Shown here in pieces: positions 9,321 through 18,889 of a DNA stretch of 64,000 nucleotides. The stretch's first letter is position 1; every line of letters starts with the position of its first letter. A program made the translations under genes and the position numbers. The notes below the pieces were generated by a model that was not told the origin of the DNA, did no database searches, and was given only the letters and a program-made list of their open reading frames with translations. The DNA lies in the NCBI RefSeq assembly GCF_034929435.1, contig NZ_JAYFUM010000021.1, positions 62,001 to 126,000 of the forward strand, in the 5' to 3' direction. The DNA is from Arcicella rigui (GTDB lineage: Bacteria; Bacteroidota; Bacteroidia; Cytophagales; Spirosomataceae).

Positions 9321-10163
9321 TCAGACAAAACTCTTGAGCGTTCCTTTATCTTTTACTTTTATTCCCTTATCTGTTAGTTGAACATTGGCACATTCAAACT
9401 GCGGGTCATGGTCGAAAAACAAAAGCCAATCTTTTTCTATGGCTTGTGTAAGTAACGAGGCCTTTTCTTCCATCGTCTGCAATGGACGAACATCATAGCC
9501 CATTACATAAGGCACAGGAATATGAGCATGTGAGGGAATAGTATCAGCGATAAATAGGATTTCTTTTTCTTTGTACGACACCAAAGGCATTAGCATCTTT
9601 TCTGTATGACCATCCGCCGTAAGAATCTGAATATTTTCAAAAGGTTTTTCTACTTTATCAACAAAGTATAATTGACCAGCTTCTTGCATTGGAAGAATAT
9701 TTTCTTTGAAAAATGTTGCCTTTTCACGTTGATTAGGTTTCAAAGCAATTTCTAAATGAGCAGAGTGAGTCCAGTAGCGAGCATTCGGAAAAGTCATTTC
9801 AAATTTTGTTCGGTCGCTGTTCCATTTTACGGCACCTCCACAATGGTCAAAGTGTAAATGACTTAAAATTACGTCCGTCACATCATTTTCAGAATACCCT
9901 TTCTCTCGAATAGATTTCACCAATTCGCCCTCGCCGTGTCGATAGTAATAACTTTGCCATTTTGCTTCTTGCTTGTTACCCATTCCGGTATCAATAAGAA
10001 TTAATCGGTTACCGTCTTCTATTAAAAGACATCGCATTGCCCACGAACATAGATTGTTCTCATCGGCAGGATTCATTTTGTTCCAGAAACTTTTTGGCAC
10101 TACGCCAAACATAGCACCGCCGTCTAATTTAAAATTTCCAGCATCTATTGTATGTAATTGCAT
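9321..10163 (-). CDS. MBL-fold metallo-hydrolase
   Basis: 280 residues from ATG 10163; the 31 extra residues of the longer frame do not look like the family. The metallo-beta-lactamase fold is marked by LILIDTGMGN, the zinc motif HLHFDHCGG (102-107), a later THSAH, GHTEKM (third metal-site His) and FIADTIPSHAH (bridging Asp). It belongs to the broad group with quorum-quenching lactonases and other hydrolases; the substrate is not predictable. It is divergent from the patatin gene. Confidence 0.85.
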   Translation of the reverse strand: MQLHTIDAGNFKLDGGAMFGVVPKSFWNKMNPADENNLCSWAMRCLLIEDGNRLILIDTGMGNKQEAKWQSYYYRHGEGELVKSIREKGYSENDVTDVILSHLHFDHCGGAVKWNSDRTKFEMTFPNARYWTHSAHLEIALKPNQREKATFFKENILPMQEAGQLYFVDKVEKPFENIQILTADGHTEKMLMPLVSYKEKEILFIADTIPSHAHIPVPYVMGYDVRPLQTMEEKASLLTQAIEKDWLLFFDHDPQFECANVQLTDKGIKVKDKGTLKSFV

Positions 10164-10283
10164 GGTTTGATGGTTTTGTTTTGTTAAATTATTGCAAGTT
10201 ATTAGAAGTTGTGTACTTTGAGAAGTTTTCGAGATATATTCATTTGTAAAAAACATTGAAGAATAAAGCTAAACGATATTTAT

Positions 10284-11030
10284 ATGAAAGCAGCGATTGT
10301 TTTATCAGGTGGAGCGGCCAGAGGAATTGCCCATTTAGGAGTACTCAAAGCCCTTCAAGAACAAAAAGTAGAAATTACTGCTATTTCAGGTTGTAGTGCG
10401 GGAGCAATAGTTGGAGCAATGTTTGCCGCAGGATATTCACCTGAGCATATTTTTGAGATTGTAGTTTCCACAAATACCTTACGAGCTTTGCGACCAGCTT
10501 GGAGTAGAGTTGGCTTACTCAACATGAAAAAAGCAGAAGAAATATACTCTGTTTATTTACCGCACAACTCCTTTGAAAACCTAAAAATTCCTCTAACAGT
10601 AAATGCTACCGACTTGTACAATGGCGAAATTATCTATTTTTCAACAGGCGAATTACTAAAACCAGTCATGGCATCATGTTGTATTCCCGGTCTTTTTGAG
10701 CCTATTATACACAATCACAAGACCTTAGTAGATGGTGGAGTATTGAATAATATGCCAATAGAGCCACTTTTAAATCAAAATGAGTTTATTATTGGTAGTC
10801 ATTGTAATCCCTATGGACTATCCAAATCGCCAAAATCAATGGCAAGTCTTGTACAAAAAGCCCTGTTCTTAGCAATAAATAATAACTCACAAAGTAGAAT
10901 TAAACAATGCAATTTAGTTATCGAGCCACCACTTCTAAAGAACTTCGACCCATTAGACATTAGAAAAGCTAAAGAAATTTTCAAGGTTGGTTACGAATTT
11001 GCCAAAACACTAAAAGTGGGCGAAAACTAA
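10284..11030 (+). CDS. Patatin-like phospholipase family protein
   Basis: 248 residues. The N-terminus has the oxyanion-hole motif LSGGAARG (7-14) and the nucleophile elbow GCSAG with Ser38. The Asp of the Ser-Asp dyad lies in VDGGVLNNMP. No signal peptide, so it is probably cytoplasmic or membrane-associated. The family comprises lipid acyl hydrolases (RssA/YchK-like size). No neighbour gives a more specific role. Confidence 0.88.
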   Translation: MKAAIVLSGGAARGIAHLGVLKALQEQKVEITAISGCSAGAIVGAMFAAGYSPEHIFEIVVSTNTLRALRPAWSRVGLLNMKKAEEIYSVYLPHNSFENLKIPLTVNATDLYNGEIIYFSTGELLKPVMASCCIPGLFEPIIHNHKTLVDGGVLNNMPIEPLLNQNEFIIGSHCNPYGLSKSPKSMASLVQKALFLAINNNSQSRIKQCNLVIEPPLLKNFDPLDIRKAKEIFKVGYEFAKTLKVGEN

Positions 11031-11370
11031 AAATAAATACGTGATTTCTCGAAAAAATACTATTTATCTAAAACCAAGTAAATATACGTAATAGCTTCAT
11101 TTCCTTTAAATAAAGCCAAATAATCAATTAACCAAATCAACAATATACGTAAACATTGTAAATACTCTATATAAATGGTCTCAATTATCAATGAAAAGGC
11201 CTTAATATGTATTAAAAGCATCGTTTATCACAAAATAAATGAAATGATATTAAAGTTCGTATATTATCATATCTAAGAATTTTGCACAAACATCAATTAG
11301 AAAGATTTAAAAATAAATTAGAATATTTATATTTTTAAATTAATTTTAAACTAAGTAATTTTTCGTACCA

Positions 11371-11378
11371 TATTTTTG
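11371..11378 (+). promoter_or_regulatory. Candidate -7 promoter element of the SusC/SusD operon
   Basis: TATTTTTG fits TAnnTTTG. No good -33 element is seen, so this is tentative. Confidence 0.3.
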
Positions 11379-11478
11379 TGTAAAACATCTAAAAAAACAC
11401 ATCAGTCGTCGAATTTTCTCTTCTAATCTAAATAAAGGCAATATGGCTTTTTACCTATTAAAAGAACAGTAATGATAA

Positions 11479-11538
11479 AAAAATCAGAATAAAATATTGC
11501 CAAATACCCATGTTGACATGAATTTTATTCTGATTTTT
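11479..11538 (+). promoter_or_regulatory. Hairpin in the SusC leader
   Basis: A 17-base perfect inverted repeat (AAAAATCAGAATAAAAT with its complement) and a 26-base loop. The right arm ends in five Ts, so it could act as an attenuator or terminator of a leader RNA about 120 bases before the gene. Confidence 0.45.
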
Positions 11539-11659
11539 GACAAAAATTAAATTTTAATTAAATTTTATTTTGATTGCCTGTTACAATTTTTTAAATTCAT
11601 CAGTGTTTAACACGATTAAACTTTCATTAAACAAATTTCAACCAAAACTAAATTAGTAC

Positions 11660-14600
11660 ATGAACAAAAAATTACTAACAGTTTTCCTGTTTACTATGTC
11701 TTTTTGTATGAGTATTTTTGCTCAAGACAGAAAACTTACGGGGAAAGTGACCTCAGCCGAGGATGGTTCAGGTCTTCCAGGTGTATCGGTACAATTGAAA
11801 GGTAGTACAAAAGGGACTACAACTGATGCAAGTGGAAATTATTCACTTATATTACCTTCTCAAGGAGGTGTAGTTGTCTTTTCATTCGTAGGGATGACCA
11901 CTCAAGAAGTTTCAGTTGGTACAAAATCGGTAATTGATGTTAAATTAGGAGCCGACACCAAACAACTATCAGAAATCGTTGTTACAGCGATTGGTATCCA
12001 GCGTGATAAAAAAGCCTTAGCTTATGCTGTTTCTTCTGTAAAAGGTGATGCTTTGGCTCAAAGATCAGAACCTGATGCCCTACGTTCTTTGAATGGTAAA
12101 GTTCCAGGAGTAAACATTATCAGTGGTGGTGGAGCTCCAGGACAAGGAACTAAAATTACCATTAGAGGTAACAATTCATTTACTGGTAATAACCAGCCTT
12201 TATTTGTTGTTGATGGTATTCCGTTTGATAACTCTGTTAATGCTACTGACGGTTACAACAATAATACGGTAACTTCAAACAGAGCTTACGATATTGACCC
12301 TAACAACATCGAATCAATGACTGTTTTAAAAGGGGCTGCTGCTGCTGCACTTTATGGGTCAAGAGCATCAAATGGTGTAGTGGTTATCACTACAAAATCT
12401 GGTAGTAAATCTGTGAAGAAAGGCTTGGAAGTAACTGTCAACTCTTCAGCTTCAATTGAAAATCTTTCTACTGTTCCAGACTATCAAAATGTTTATACTC
12501 AAGGTTCGAACCAAATCTACAATGGTGGATTTATCGGAAACTGGGGTACAGTTTTCCCTTCGGAAGTAGATAGAATTAATGCTCAGTTAGGCTTTGAACG
12601 TTATTCAAAAACTATCGTTAGTGGTTATCCAGAAGGAACAGTACCTCATCCATTGGTAGGTGTTGCTTATGGTGCTGCAAGATATAAGTCTGTTTTCCCT
12701 GAATTACTTGATGCAAATGGTAATGCCATTGCTGTTCCATTACAATCTTATGACATTGTGGGAGGATTCTTCAAGCAAGGGAAAGTAATTGAAAACGGTA
12801 TCAATATCTCTTCGACTGGTGACAAAACTTCATTAAACGCAGGTATTTCAAGAATGCAAAATGATGGTATTGTACCAAACTCAAATACTTCACGTACAAG
12901 TTTGAACTTTGGTGGAAATGCTACATTAACTAATGGCTTAATTGTGAGTGGTAACGTAAACTACGTTTTAACTACTCAGCAAAGTCCTCAATCTGGTGCT
13001 TCATTCTTCAGTGATTATGGTAGTGGTTCAACTGGTTCGATTTATGACCGTCTTTTCTATCTCCCAAGAAACTACAATTTGAATGGTTACCCATTTGAAA
13101 ACCCAGTGGATGGAACAAACGTTTTTTATCGTGCATTGGATAACCCTTTAAGAGTTGTAAAGTACAACCTATACAATAGTACTGTAAACCGTGTGTATGG
13201 AAACATGGCTCTAAGTTATGACGTTACTCCATGGTTAAACTTATTGGCAAAAGGTGGTATTAACACTTACTCTGAAGCAAGAAGTAATGTGATTCGTCCG
13301 GGTGGTGTTGCTTATATCAATGGTCAGGTATCAAAATCAAACTTAGTAAATACAGAAACAGATTTTACATTTTTAGCTACGGTAAATCATGATATTAATG
13401 AAAAAATTGGTCTGAAATTCTTAGTTGGTTTTAATGCTAACGAAAGAGAATTTAGCAGAGTAAGTACAACAGGTCAGAATGTTATTGACCCTAACTTATT
13501 AACGCTTTCAGGTACTAAACAACAATCAAGTAGCCAGTACAACTCTTTAAGAAGACTATATGGTATTTTTGGAGAGGCAACAATTTCTTATAACAACTAT
13601 GCTTATCTGACTGCCAGCGTAAGAAATGACCACTCTTCAACACTTCCTGTTGCTAACAATAGTTATATGTATCCAGCTGTTAGTGGTTCATTTGTATTTA
13701 CAGATGCTTTCAACCTACCTAAAAATGTATTGAATTTTGGTAAGATTCGTGCAAACTATGCTACGGTTGGTAAAGATGCTTCTCCATATTCTGTTAATAC
13801 AGTTTATAACCTTGGAACAACTTATATCCAAGACAACGCTATCGCTCTTGCCAATATCTCAAGTACTTTGAATAACGTCAATTTAAAACCTGAGTTTACA
13901 ACCGAAACTGAAATTGGAACTGAACTTCAATTCTTCAATAACCGTATCGGTGTTGACCTTGCTTACTTTAACAGAAACTCAACTGATTTGATTGTATTAA
14001 CAAGAGTTCCTTCTTCATCAGGTTTTTCTTATAGAAACATCAACGCAGGTAAAATCAACAACAACGGTATTGAGTTAGGTTTAACATTAGTTCCGATTAA
14101 AACTAAAAGTGGATTTACATGGACTTCTTTTGCCGCATTTACCAGACTACGCTCTAAAGTAGTTGATGCTGGACCTGCTGGAGAAATTTACTTGGGGGGA
14201 ACAGGCTCATCTAACTTGGGAACTATGCACAGAAATGGTGAACCTTTTGGTATGATTTACGGTAGCCAATATGCTCGTGATTCTAATGGAAATTTATTGA
14301 TTAATGAAAGTACTGGTAAACCAATTTATCAGCCTCAATCAACATTATTAGGAAACCCTGCTCCTGACTATACTTTAGGTTGGACAAACACTTTCACTTA
14401 TAAAAACTTTACTTTATCTGCCTTGTTGGATTACAGAAAAGGTGGAAAAATGTATTCTGTGACTGCTGCTTCATTGTTATTACGTGGTCAATTGAAAGGA
14501 AGTGAAGACAGAGAAGGTTTACGTGTAATTCCAGGTGTTTACGGAGACCCGCAAACTTATGAACCAATCTTGGATTCAGAAGGAAAAGTAATTCGTAATA

Positions 14601-14944
14601 CTACTGCAATGTCTGCTTTTGAATACCACTTCTCAGATGGATTCGGTGCTTATGGAGCAGATGAAACGAATGTTTATGATATTACTACAATTAGAGTAAG
14701 AGAAGTAACCTTAGGATACACTGTTCCTAAAGCATTCTTAAACAAAAATCTTGGCTTTATCGGTTCTCTTAGAATTTCAATGTCTGGTCGTAACCTTTGG
14801 TTTTATGCACCAAACATGTTAAAAGGCTTGAACTTTGACCCTGAAGTACTTTCAAGCTTTCCTGATTCAAACGTTCAAGGCTTTGACTTAGGTGCAGCAC
14901 CTTCAACTCGTCGTTTTGGGGTAAATATTTCAGCAACATTCTAA
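11660..14944 (+). CDS. SusC/RagA family TonB-linked outer membrane protein
   Basis: 1094 residues. Signal peptide ending FAQ (about residues 1-22), a carboxypeptidase-regulatory-like domain (about 25-100, starting KLTGKVTSAEDGSGLPGVSV), the SusC signature region, a plug domain with FVVDGIPFDNS and the GAAAAALYGSRASNGVVVITTK motif (about 225-245), then a beta-barrel ending in an aromatic-rich terminus (NISATF). It imports oligomers with TonB energy together with the SusD-like lipoprotein encoded 63 bases downstream. No sigma/anti-sigma pair and no glycan-degrading enzymes lie next to it, so the substrate may be a peptide or other polymer. Confidence 0.95.
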   Translation: MNKKLLTVFLFTMSFCMSIFAQDRKLTGKVTSAEDGSGLPGVSVQLKGSTKGTTTDASGNYSLILPSQGGVVVFSFVGMTTQEVSVGTKSVIDVKLGADTKQLSEIVVTAIGIQRDKKALAYAVSSVKGDALAQRSEPDALRSLNGKVPGVNIISGGGAPGQGTKITIRGNNSFTGNNQPLFVVDGIPFDNSVNATDGYNNNTVTSNRAYDIDPNNIESMTVLKGAAAAALYGSRASNGVVVITTKSGSKSVKKGLEVTVNSSASIENLSTVPDYQNVYTQGSNQIYNGGFIGNWGTVFPSEVDRINAQLGFERYSKTIVSGYPEGTVPHPLVGVAYGAARYKSVFPELLDANGNAIAVPLQSYDIVGGFFKQGKVIENGINISSTGDKTSLNAGISRMQNDGIVPNSNTSRTSLNFGGNATLTNGLIVSGNVNYVLTTQQSPQSGASFFSDYGSGSTGSIYDRLFYLPRNYNLNGYPFENPVDGTNVFYRALDNPLRVVKYNLYNSTVNRVYGNMALSYDVTPWLNLLAKGGINTYSEARSNVIRPGGVAYINGQVSKSNLVNTETDFTFLATVNHDINEKIGLKFLVGFNANEREFSRVSTTGQNVIDPNLLTLSGTKQQSSSQYNSLRRLYGIFGEATISYNNYAYLTASVRNDHSSTLPVANNSYMYPAVSGSFVFTDAFNLPKNVLNFGKIRANYATVGKDASPYSVNTVYNLGTTYIQDNAIALANISSTLNNVNLKPEFTTETEIGTELQFFNNRIGVDLAYFNRNSTDLIVLTRVPSSSGFSYRNINAGKINNNGIELGLTLVPIKTKSGFTWTSFAAFTRLRSKVVDAGPAGEIYLGGTGSSNLGTMHRNGEPFGMIYGSQYARDSNGNLLINESTGKPIYQPQSTLLGNPAPDYTLGWTNTFTYKNFTLSALLDYRKGGKMYSVTAASLLLRGQLKGSEDREGLRVIPGVYGDPQTYEPILDSEGKVIRNTTAMSAFEYHFSDGFGAYGADETNVYDITTIRVREVTLGYTVPKAFLNKNLGFIGSLRISMSGRNLWFYAPNMLKGLNFDPEVLSSFPDSNVQGFDLGAAPSTRRFGVNISATF

Positions 14945-15007
14945 TTCAACTCTTTTTCTTGATTAATAAAGCAAGTTGTCTTTTTATCATTAAAAAATAC
15001 GATTCTT

Positions 15008-16693
15008 ATGAAACATACATATAAAATAATTAAAAGGCTTATTTGGGGAATTGCACTCGTTACTTCTGTTGGTTCTTGTAGTATTACAGAATTAGACATA
15101 AATAATGACCCTAATAACCCTGTCCAAGCAACCCCGGATTTGTTACTTCCAAATGCTGAATTAGCAGCAATTAACAATATTGATATTTACAATACCGCTG
15201 GATTTGCTGGACAGTTAAACAGTGCTGATGACTTCAACTTAAACAACAGTTCATACAACGGTACTTGGAACTTCTTTTATCAGTCAACTCAAAATATTGA
15301 AGGGTTGATAAATGCAACAAAAGATGTTAATAGTCCACATTACTTGGGTATAGCACAAACGTTAAAAGCATTTGCGGTTGGCAACTTTGTGGATACATTT
15401 GGTGATATTCCATATACTCAGGCTTGGTTAGGAAATAGTGCTGATCCAAATTTTGCACCGGTATTTGATAAGGATAGCGATGTATATGAAGCTTTAATCA
15501 AATTGTGTGATGCAGCAATTGCCAACTTTGCAAAATCAAGCCCTGTAACTGTAAAAAATGATATTATTTACAGCGGTAGTATTACAAAATGGGTAAAATT
15601 GGCAAAGTCTGTTAAATTGAGACTTTTACTAAACTCACGCAAAGGTAGAGCAACAGGCAACAGCGATTTGATTGCAGCTTTTAACGCTGGAGGATATATT
15701 ACTTCTTCAGCAGATGATTTTACATTCAAATACGGTTCTCAGTTAAATGCTGATGGTAGTGATGGCAGACATCCATGGTTTCAAAATGCGTACTTAGGAG
15801 ACAACGGCTTTAGTTATATTTCGCATCAATTGATGTCTGAAATGATTCTCAACAAAGACCCTCGTTTACCTTTCTATTTTTATCGTCAAACTTCTACCGT
15901 TTTAGACCCTGCTAACCCTACTGATAGAGGTACTATTCCGTATGGTGGAACATACTTAGCTCTAAAAACAACTTTCTTAAACAACTACAAGAAAGTTTAT
16001 GGTACTTTGACAAGTGCAGATTTGGCTTATATTGCTGGTTTCTTTGGTAGAGATCGTGGAGATAACACTGGTGCTCCACAAGATGGTGCTTTACGTACTG
16101 CTCCAGGATGTTACCCTGCTGGAGGTTTATACTCTGGTCGTGAAATTGCTGCAAAAGCTTTAACGGGTGGTACTAAAGGTGGCAATGGTATTTTACCATT
16201 AATCACAAGTAATGATATTAAATTCTATCAAATTGAAGCTATCTTAGACGCTGGTCTTACTGGCGATGCCCGCTCAATCTTTGAAGCGGCTATTCGTGAA
16301 CATATTACCCGTGTTGTTAATTTAGGTTTAACAGTTGACCCTACTAATGCTAAAGCACCAGCAAGTACAGATATAACTGATTATGTTAATTCTTGGTTAG
16401 CTCAATATGATGCAGCTCCAACTAATACTGCTAAATTGAATATCGTAATGAAACAAGCTTGGTTCTGCCGTTGGGGACAAGGAACGGAAACATGGAATGG
16501 ACTCAGAAGATTAGGCTATCCAACTGCTATACAGAATCCAATTCTTAAACCAATCCGTCAGTTTGCATTACGTAAACCTTATCCATCACAAGAAGGTAAC
16601 TTAAACCCTAATGCTGTCGATAAAGTAACTAATGTTATTTTTGACCGTGACCCTATCTTCTGGGATAAAGTAAAATTGAAGTGGGAATTTTAA
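15008..16693 (+). CDS. SusD/RagB-like outer membrane lipoprotein (SusD-like_2 type)
   Basis: 561 residues. The lipobox is SVGSC, with Cys at about residue 23, so it is probably a surface lipoprotein. The N-terminal 'DINNDPNNPVQATPDLLLPNAE' and the GDIPYTQAW and NDIKFYQIEA segments are typical of the SusD-like_2 group rather than classical SusD. It forms the substrate-capturing lid on the SusC channel encoded directly upstream. The pairing is strongly supported by order and spacing. Confidence 0.92.
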   Translation: MKHTYKIIKRLIWGIALVTSVGSCSITELDINNDPNNPVQATPDLLLPNAELAAINNIDIYNTAGFAGQLNSADDFNLNNSSYNGTWNFFYQSTQNIEGLINATKDVNSPHYLGIAQTLKAFAVGNFVDTFGDIPYTQAWLGNSADPNFAPVFDKDSDVYEALIKLCDAAIANFAKSSPVTVKNDIIYSGSITKWVKLAKSVKLRLLLNSRKGRATGNSDLIAAFNAGGYITSSADDFTFKYGSQLNADGSDGRHPWFQNAYLGDNGFSYISHQLMSEMILNKDPRLPFYFYRQTSTVLDPANPTDRGTIPYGGTYLALKTTFLNNYKKVYGTLTSADLAYIAGFFGRDRGDNTGAPQDGALRTAPGCYPAGGLYSGREIAAKALTGGTKGGNGILPLITSNDIKFYQIEAILDAGLTGDARSIFEAAIREHITRVVNLGLTVDPTNAKAPASTDITDYVNSWLAQYDAAPTNTAKLNIVMKQAWFCRWGQGTETWNGLRRLGYPTAIQNPILKPIRQFALRKPYPSQEGNLNPNAVDKVTNVIFDRDPIFWDKVKLKWEF

Positions 16694-16782
16694 GCTGAAT
16701 TGTTATTTTTATTGGTGTTATTATAGTGCATCAATTAATATGAAGTACTGTATAATCATCTTTCAACAAAAAAAAAGAGAAT

Positions 16783-17469
16783 ATGAAAAAATTAGTAACA
16801 TATTTATTCGTACTTGGTTTGCTTTCAGTAATTTATGCTTGTAGAGATGAAAGTCTAAACCCCGTACCACAATGGGAATATGCTGTCCATGGTTTTACAG
16901 TTTTTGATGGCATTGCATTTAACGGCAATATCAATAGTAGACCACAAAAGTATGAGTCGGATTACGCAGTAAACTTCCCAGCAAGTGGTCAAGATAATGC
17001 AAAAATTAATTTTAAAACTCGTTGGGTTTCACTTGACAATAAACTCACTGTAAATAAAATTGAGTTATACATTAATTTCACAGAAGACTATACAGACCCT
17101 GATGGTAACCCTAAAACTGCTGATTTAGGAAGTGGTGTAGGTAAATTATTAGCTACCATTTCAAATGTACAGGGAAATCGTGTTTGGAATTCATATAGTG
17201 TAACTCCTAAGCAAATTTATGACCTTTATAAAGATGCAACAGTTAAATATGATAAAGTTAATGCTGTAAAGGTATTCAGTAACCCATCACACCCACGTCC
17301 AACAGGAAAATGGTTTGATGGTAATACTGATAACTTTATTTTGACTTGGAGACTTTATACTACCGACGGGAAAGTATTCAAAACTTGGAATCAAGCTTCT
17401 GTTTGTGCAGATTTAACATCTGTATCAGAAGCAAACTCGAATTGCCAATTAGTTTGGTCTGTAAACTAA
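16783..17469 (+). CDS. Secreted lipoprotein of unknown function, third gene of the SusCD locus
   Basis: 228 residues. An N-terminal signal with lipobox VIYAC (Cys about residue 20) marks it as a lipoprotein. The rest is beta-rich and has no enzyme motif I recognise. Position after SusD suggests an accessory binding lipoprotein, comparable in place to SusE/SusF, but no sequence similarity to those is claimed. It is closed by a strong terminator. Confidence 0.75.
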   Translation: MKKLVTYLFVLGLLSVIYACRDESLNPVPQWEYAVHGFTVFDGIAFNGNINSRPQKYESDYAVNFPASGQDNAKINFKTRWVSLDNKLTVNKIELYINFTEDYTDPDGNPKTADLGSGVGKLLATISNVQGNRVWNSYSVTPKQIYDLYKDATVKYDKVNAVKVFSNPSHPRPTGKWFDGNTDNFILTWRLYTTDGKVFKTWNQASVCADLTSVSEANSNCQLVWSVN

Positions 17470-17503
17470 TTGCACATATTTGGTGAATGCTACTAATTGC
17501 TTT

Positions 17504-17543
17504 AAAACCCATAAGAGTCAAAATAGACTTTTATGGGTTTTTT
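17504..17543. terminator. Terminator of the SusCD operon
   Basis: Inverted repeat AAAACCCATAA...TTATGGGTTTT with inner AGTC/GACT pairing, followed by a T-run. Confidence 0.85.
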
Positions 17544-17624
17544 ATTTTAGCAATTTGTATTTTGTTGTGTGTATTACAAAATCTGTTAATTGTTATTTCA
17601 GAACGAACTTTTAAAAAGTAGTTC

Positions 17625-18887
17625 TTAAAAAGTATATTGAAAAATCACATTCATCATTTCCTGTGTTGAATTCCAGCCATAAGTAATTTTTTGAGGAGGA
17701 TTAAATCTATTTTCGGGATTTTTAGAAGTATTGTCATAAGTAGCCTCGGCATATATTACCGACTCTGCAGGAATTAGTAAAGGTTCTTTATACTGATAGG
17801 TCATCTGCCAGTTAAAATCCCATTTTGAAATTTTAATAAGTGGAATCATTTCTCCATTAGGGGTAATTGCAAAACATCGCAATGACTTGCCCAACAAATG
17901 TAAATGTGGTTGAACTGAAAGTAAATGTATTGGATAAGGTATCTTTTGTGATTTTGCAAAAAATGTAATAACAGTATCAGGAGCTATCTCAAAAGGTTTA
18001 TTGGTTATGTCTTCTTCATGTAAAATGAAGGTCTGAATCTTTTTTTCAATTGTATCTTTTGCAAAATACAAATTGACTACTGAGCTATCTTGCTCATTTT
18101 CAAGATTGTTAGGAGCATAATGAACATTTAGAAGTAAATCACTTCCCGCCTTTAAAAACTTTGCAGTCCCTTTAGGATACTCTATCGGAGTATTTCCGGG
18201 AACCCAACCTACCCAAAACTCTTCTTTCATCCTAACTTTAGCAAAGTCAGCAATACTTGGATCATCAATTGATTTTGCATCTGTTTGTCTCATTAATTGT
18301 GTTGTATCCACAGAAAGACGTGCATGATGAACATATTTCTTGTTACCAGCACGAAACTCAATTGATTTTATAAAAGTGTCTTCTTTTAAATTAGTAGGTA
18401 ATGAAAATAAAATATAGTCCTCTTTGTTCTGAGAAGACAATGTAAACTTCTTGTTCCAACTTAGTACCAAATCAGGTTTTTTGTTCAATTGGCTGTTTTC
18501 TTCAAAAATAGGTAATTGAAATTTTTCTTTAGGACCTTCAGGCATACCGTCTTGAATCCAGACTTTAATGGTAGCAATTTGCCCAACCGTTAATCTTCTT
18601 ACATTTTTAAATTCACCAAATCCATGATCTGCTTTCCAAGGAGGCATATATCGCATCTCTGTTACTTTTAATATGAATTGTGCTCTTTTAACAACATCAC
18701 CGTAAGTAAGCAAAGAAAAAGGAGCAGATTCACCTTTTCGGTGGCAAGGACTACAATTTTGATGAATTATAGGAGCAATGTGTTCAGTGAAGTTTATTTT
18801 TTGTGATAACACCAAACAAGAATTACTCAAGACTAATAGTATAATAAACACTACTCTTTGTACATCATTATTCAATAAAGCTTTCAT
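17625..18887 (-). CDS. Secreted cytochrome c / copper type II monooxygenase-like protein
   Basis: 420 residues with a signal peptide (about 1-29). A single haem-binding CSPCH (Cys45, Cys48, His49) lies in a short cytochrome-like domain. The rest matches the two-domain PHM/DBH copper monooxygenase fold: the CuA-type ligands appear as His187-His188 (YVHHARL) and His256 (NVHYAP), and the CuB-type as His328/His330 (QPHLHLLG) and Met411 (TQEMMNV). These ligands are assigned from motif alignment by eye. Such fusions occur in environmental Bacteroidota and Planctomycetes; the substrate is unknown. It follows a redoxin gene by 2 bases and must share its transcript. Confidence 0.82.
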   Translation of the reverse strand: MKALLNNDVQRVVFIILLVLSNSCLVLSQKINFTEHIAPIIHQNCSPCHRKGESAPFSLLTYGDVVKRAQFILKVTEMRYMPPWKADHGFGEFKNVRRLTVGQIATIKVWIQDGMPEGPKEKFQLPIFEENSQLNKKPDLVLSWNKKFTLSSQNKEDYILFSLPTNLKEDTFIKSIEFRAGNKKYVHHARLSVDTTQLMRQTDAKSIDDPSIADFAKVRMKEEFWVGWVPGNTPIEYPKGTAKFLKAGSDLLLNVHYAPNNLENEQDSSVVNLYFAKDTIEKKIQTFILHEEDITNKPFEIAPDTVITFFAKSQKIPYPIHLLSVQPHLHLLGKSLRCFAITPNGEMIPLIKISKWDFNWQMTYQYKEPLLIPAESVIYAEATYDNTSKNPENRFNPPQKITYGWNSTQEMMNVIFQYTF

Positions 18888-18889
18888 AA

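Larger units (their letters stand above)
11031..11659. other. Long AT-rich leader region of the SusC-like gene
   Basis: 629 bases without a credible gene. A TATTTTTG box at 11371-11378 could be the -7 element, giving a leader of roughly 275 bases. A perfect 17-base inverted repeat pairs 11479-11495 with 11522-11538 around a 26-base spacer. Part of its right arm recurs as a direct, imperfect copy at 11561-11575. The long leader fits the regulated leaders seen upstream of many SusC genes, but no regulatory RNA can be identified by eye. Confidence 0.45.

Noticed and set aside
16783..17469. SusE or SusF assignment of the third SusCD gene
   Set aside because: It is shorter and no starch-binding domain pattern was seen; only position agrees.
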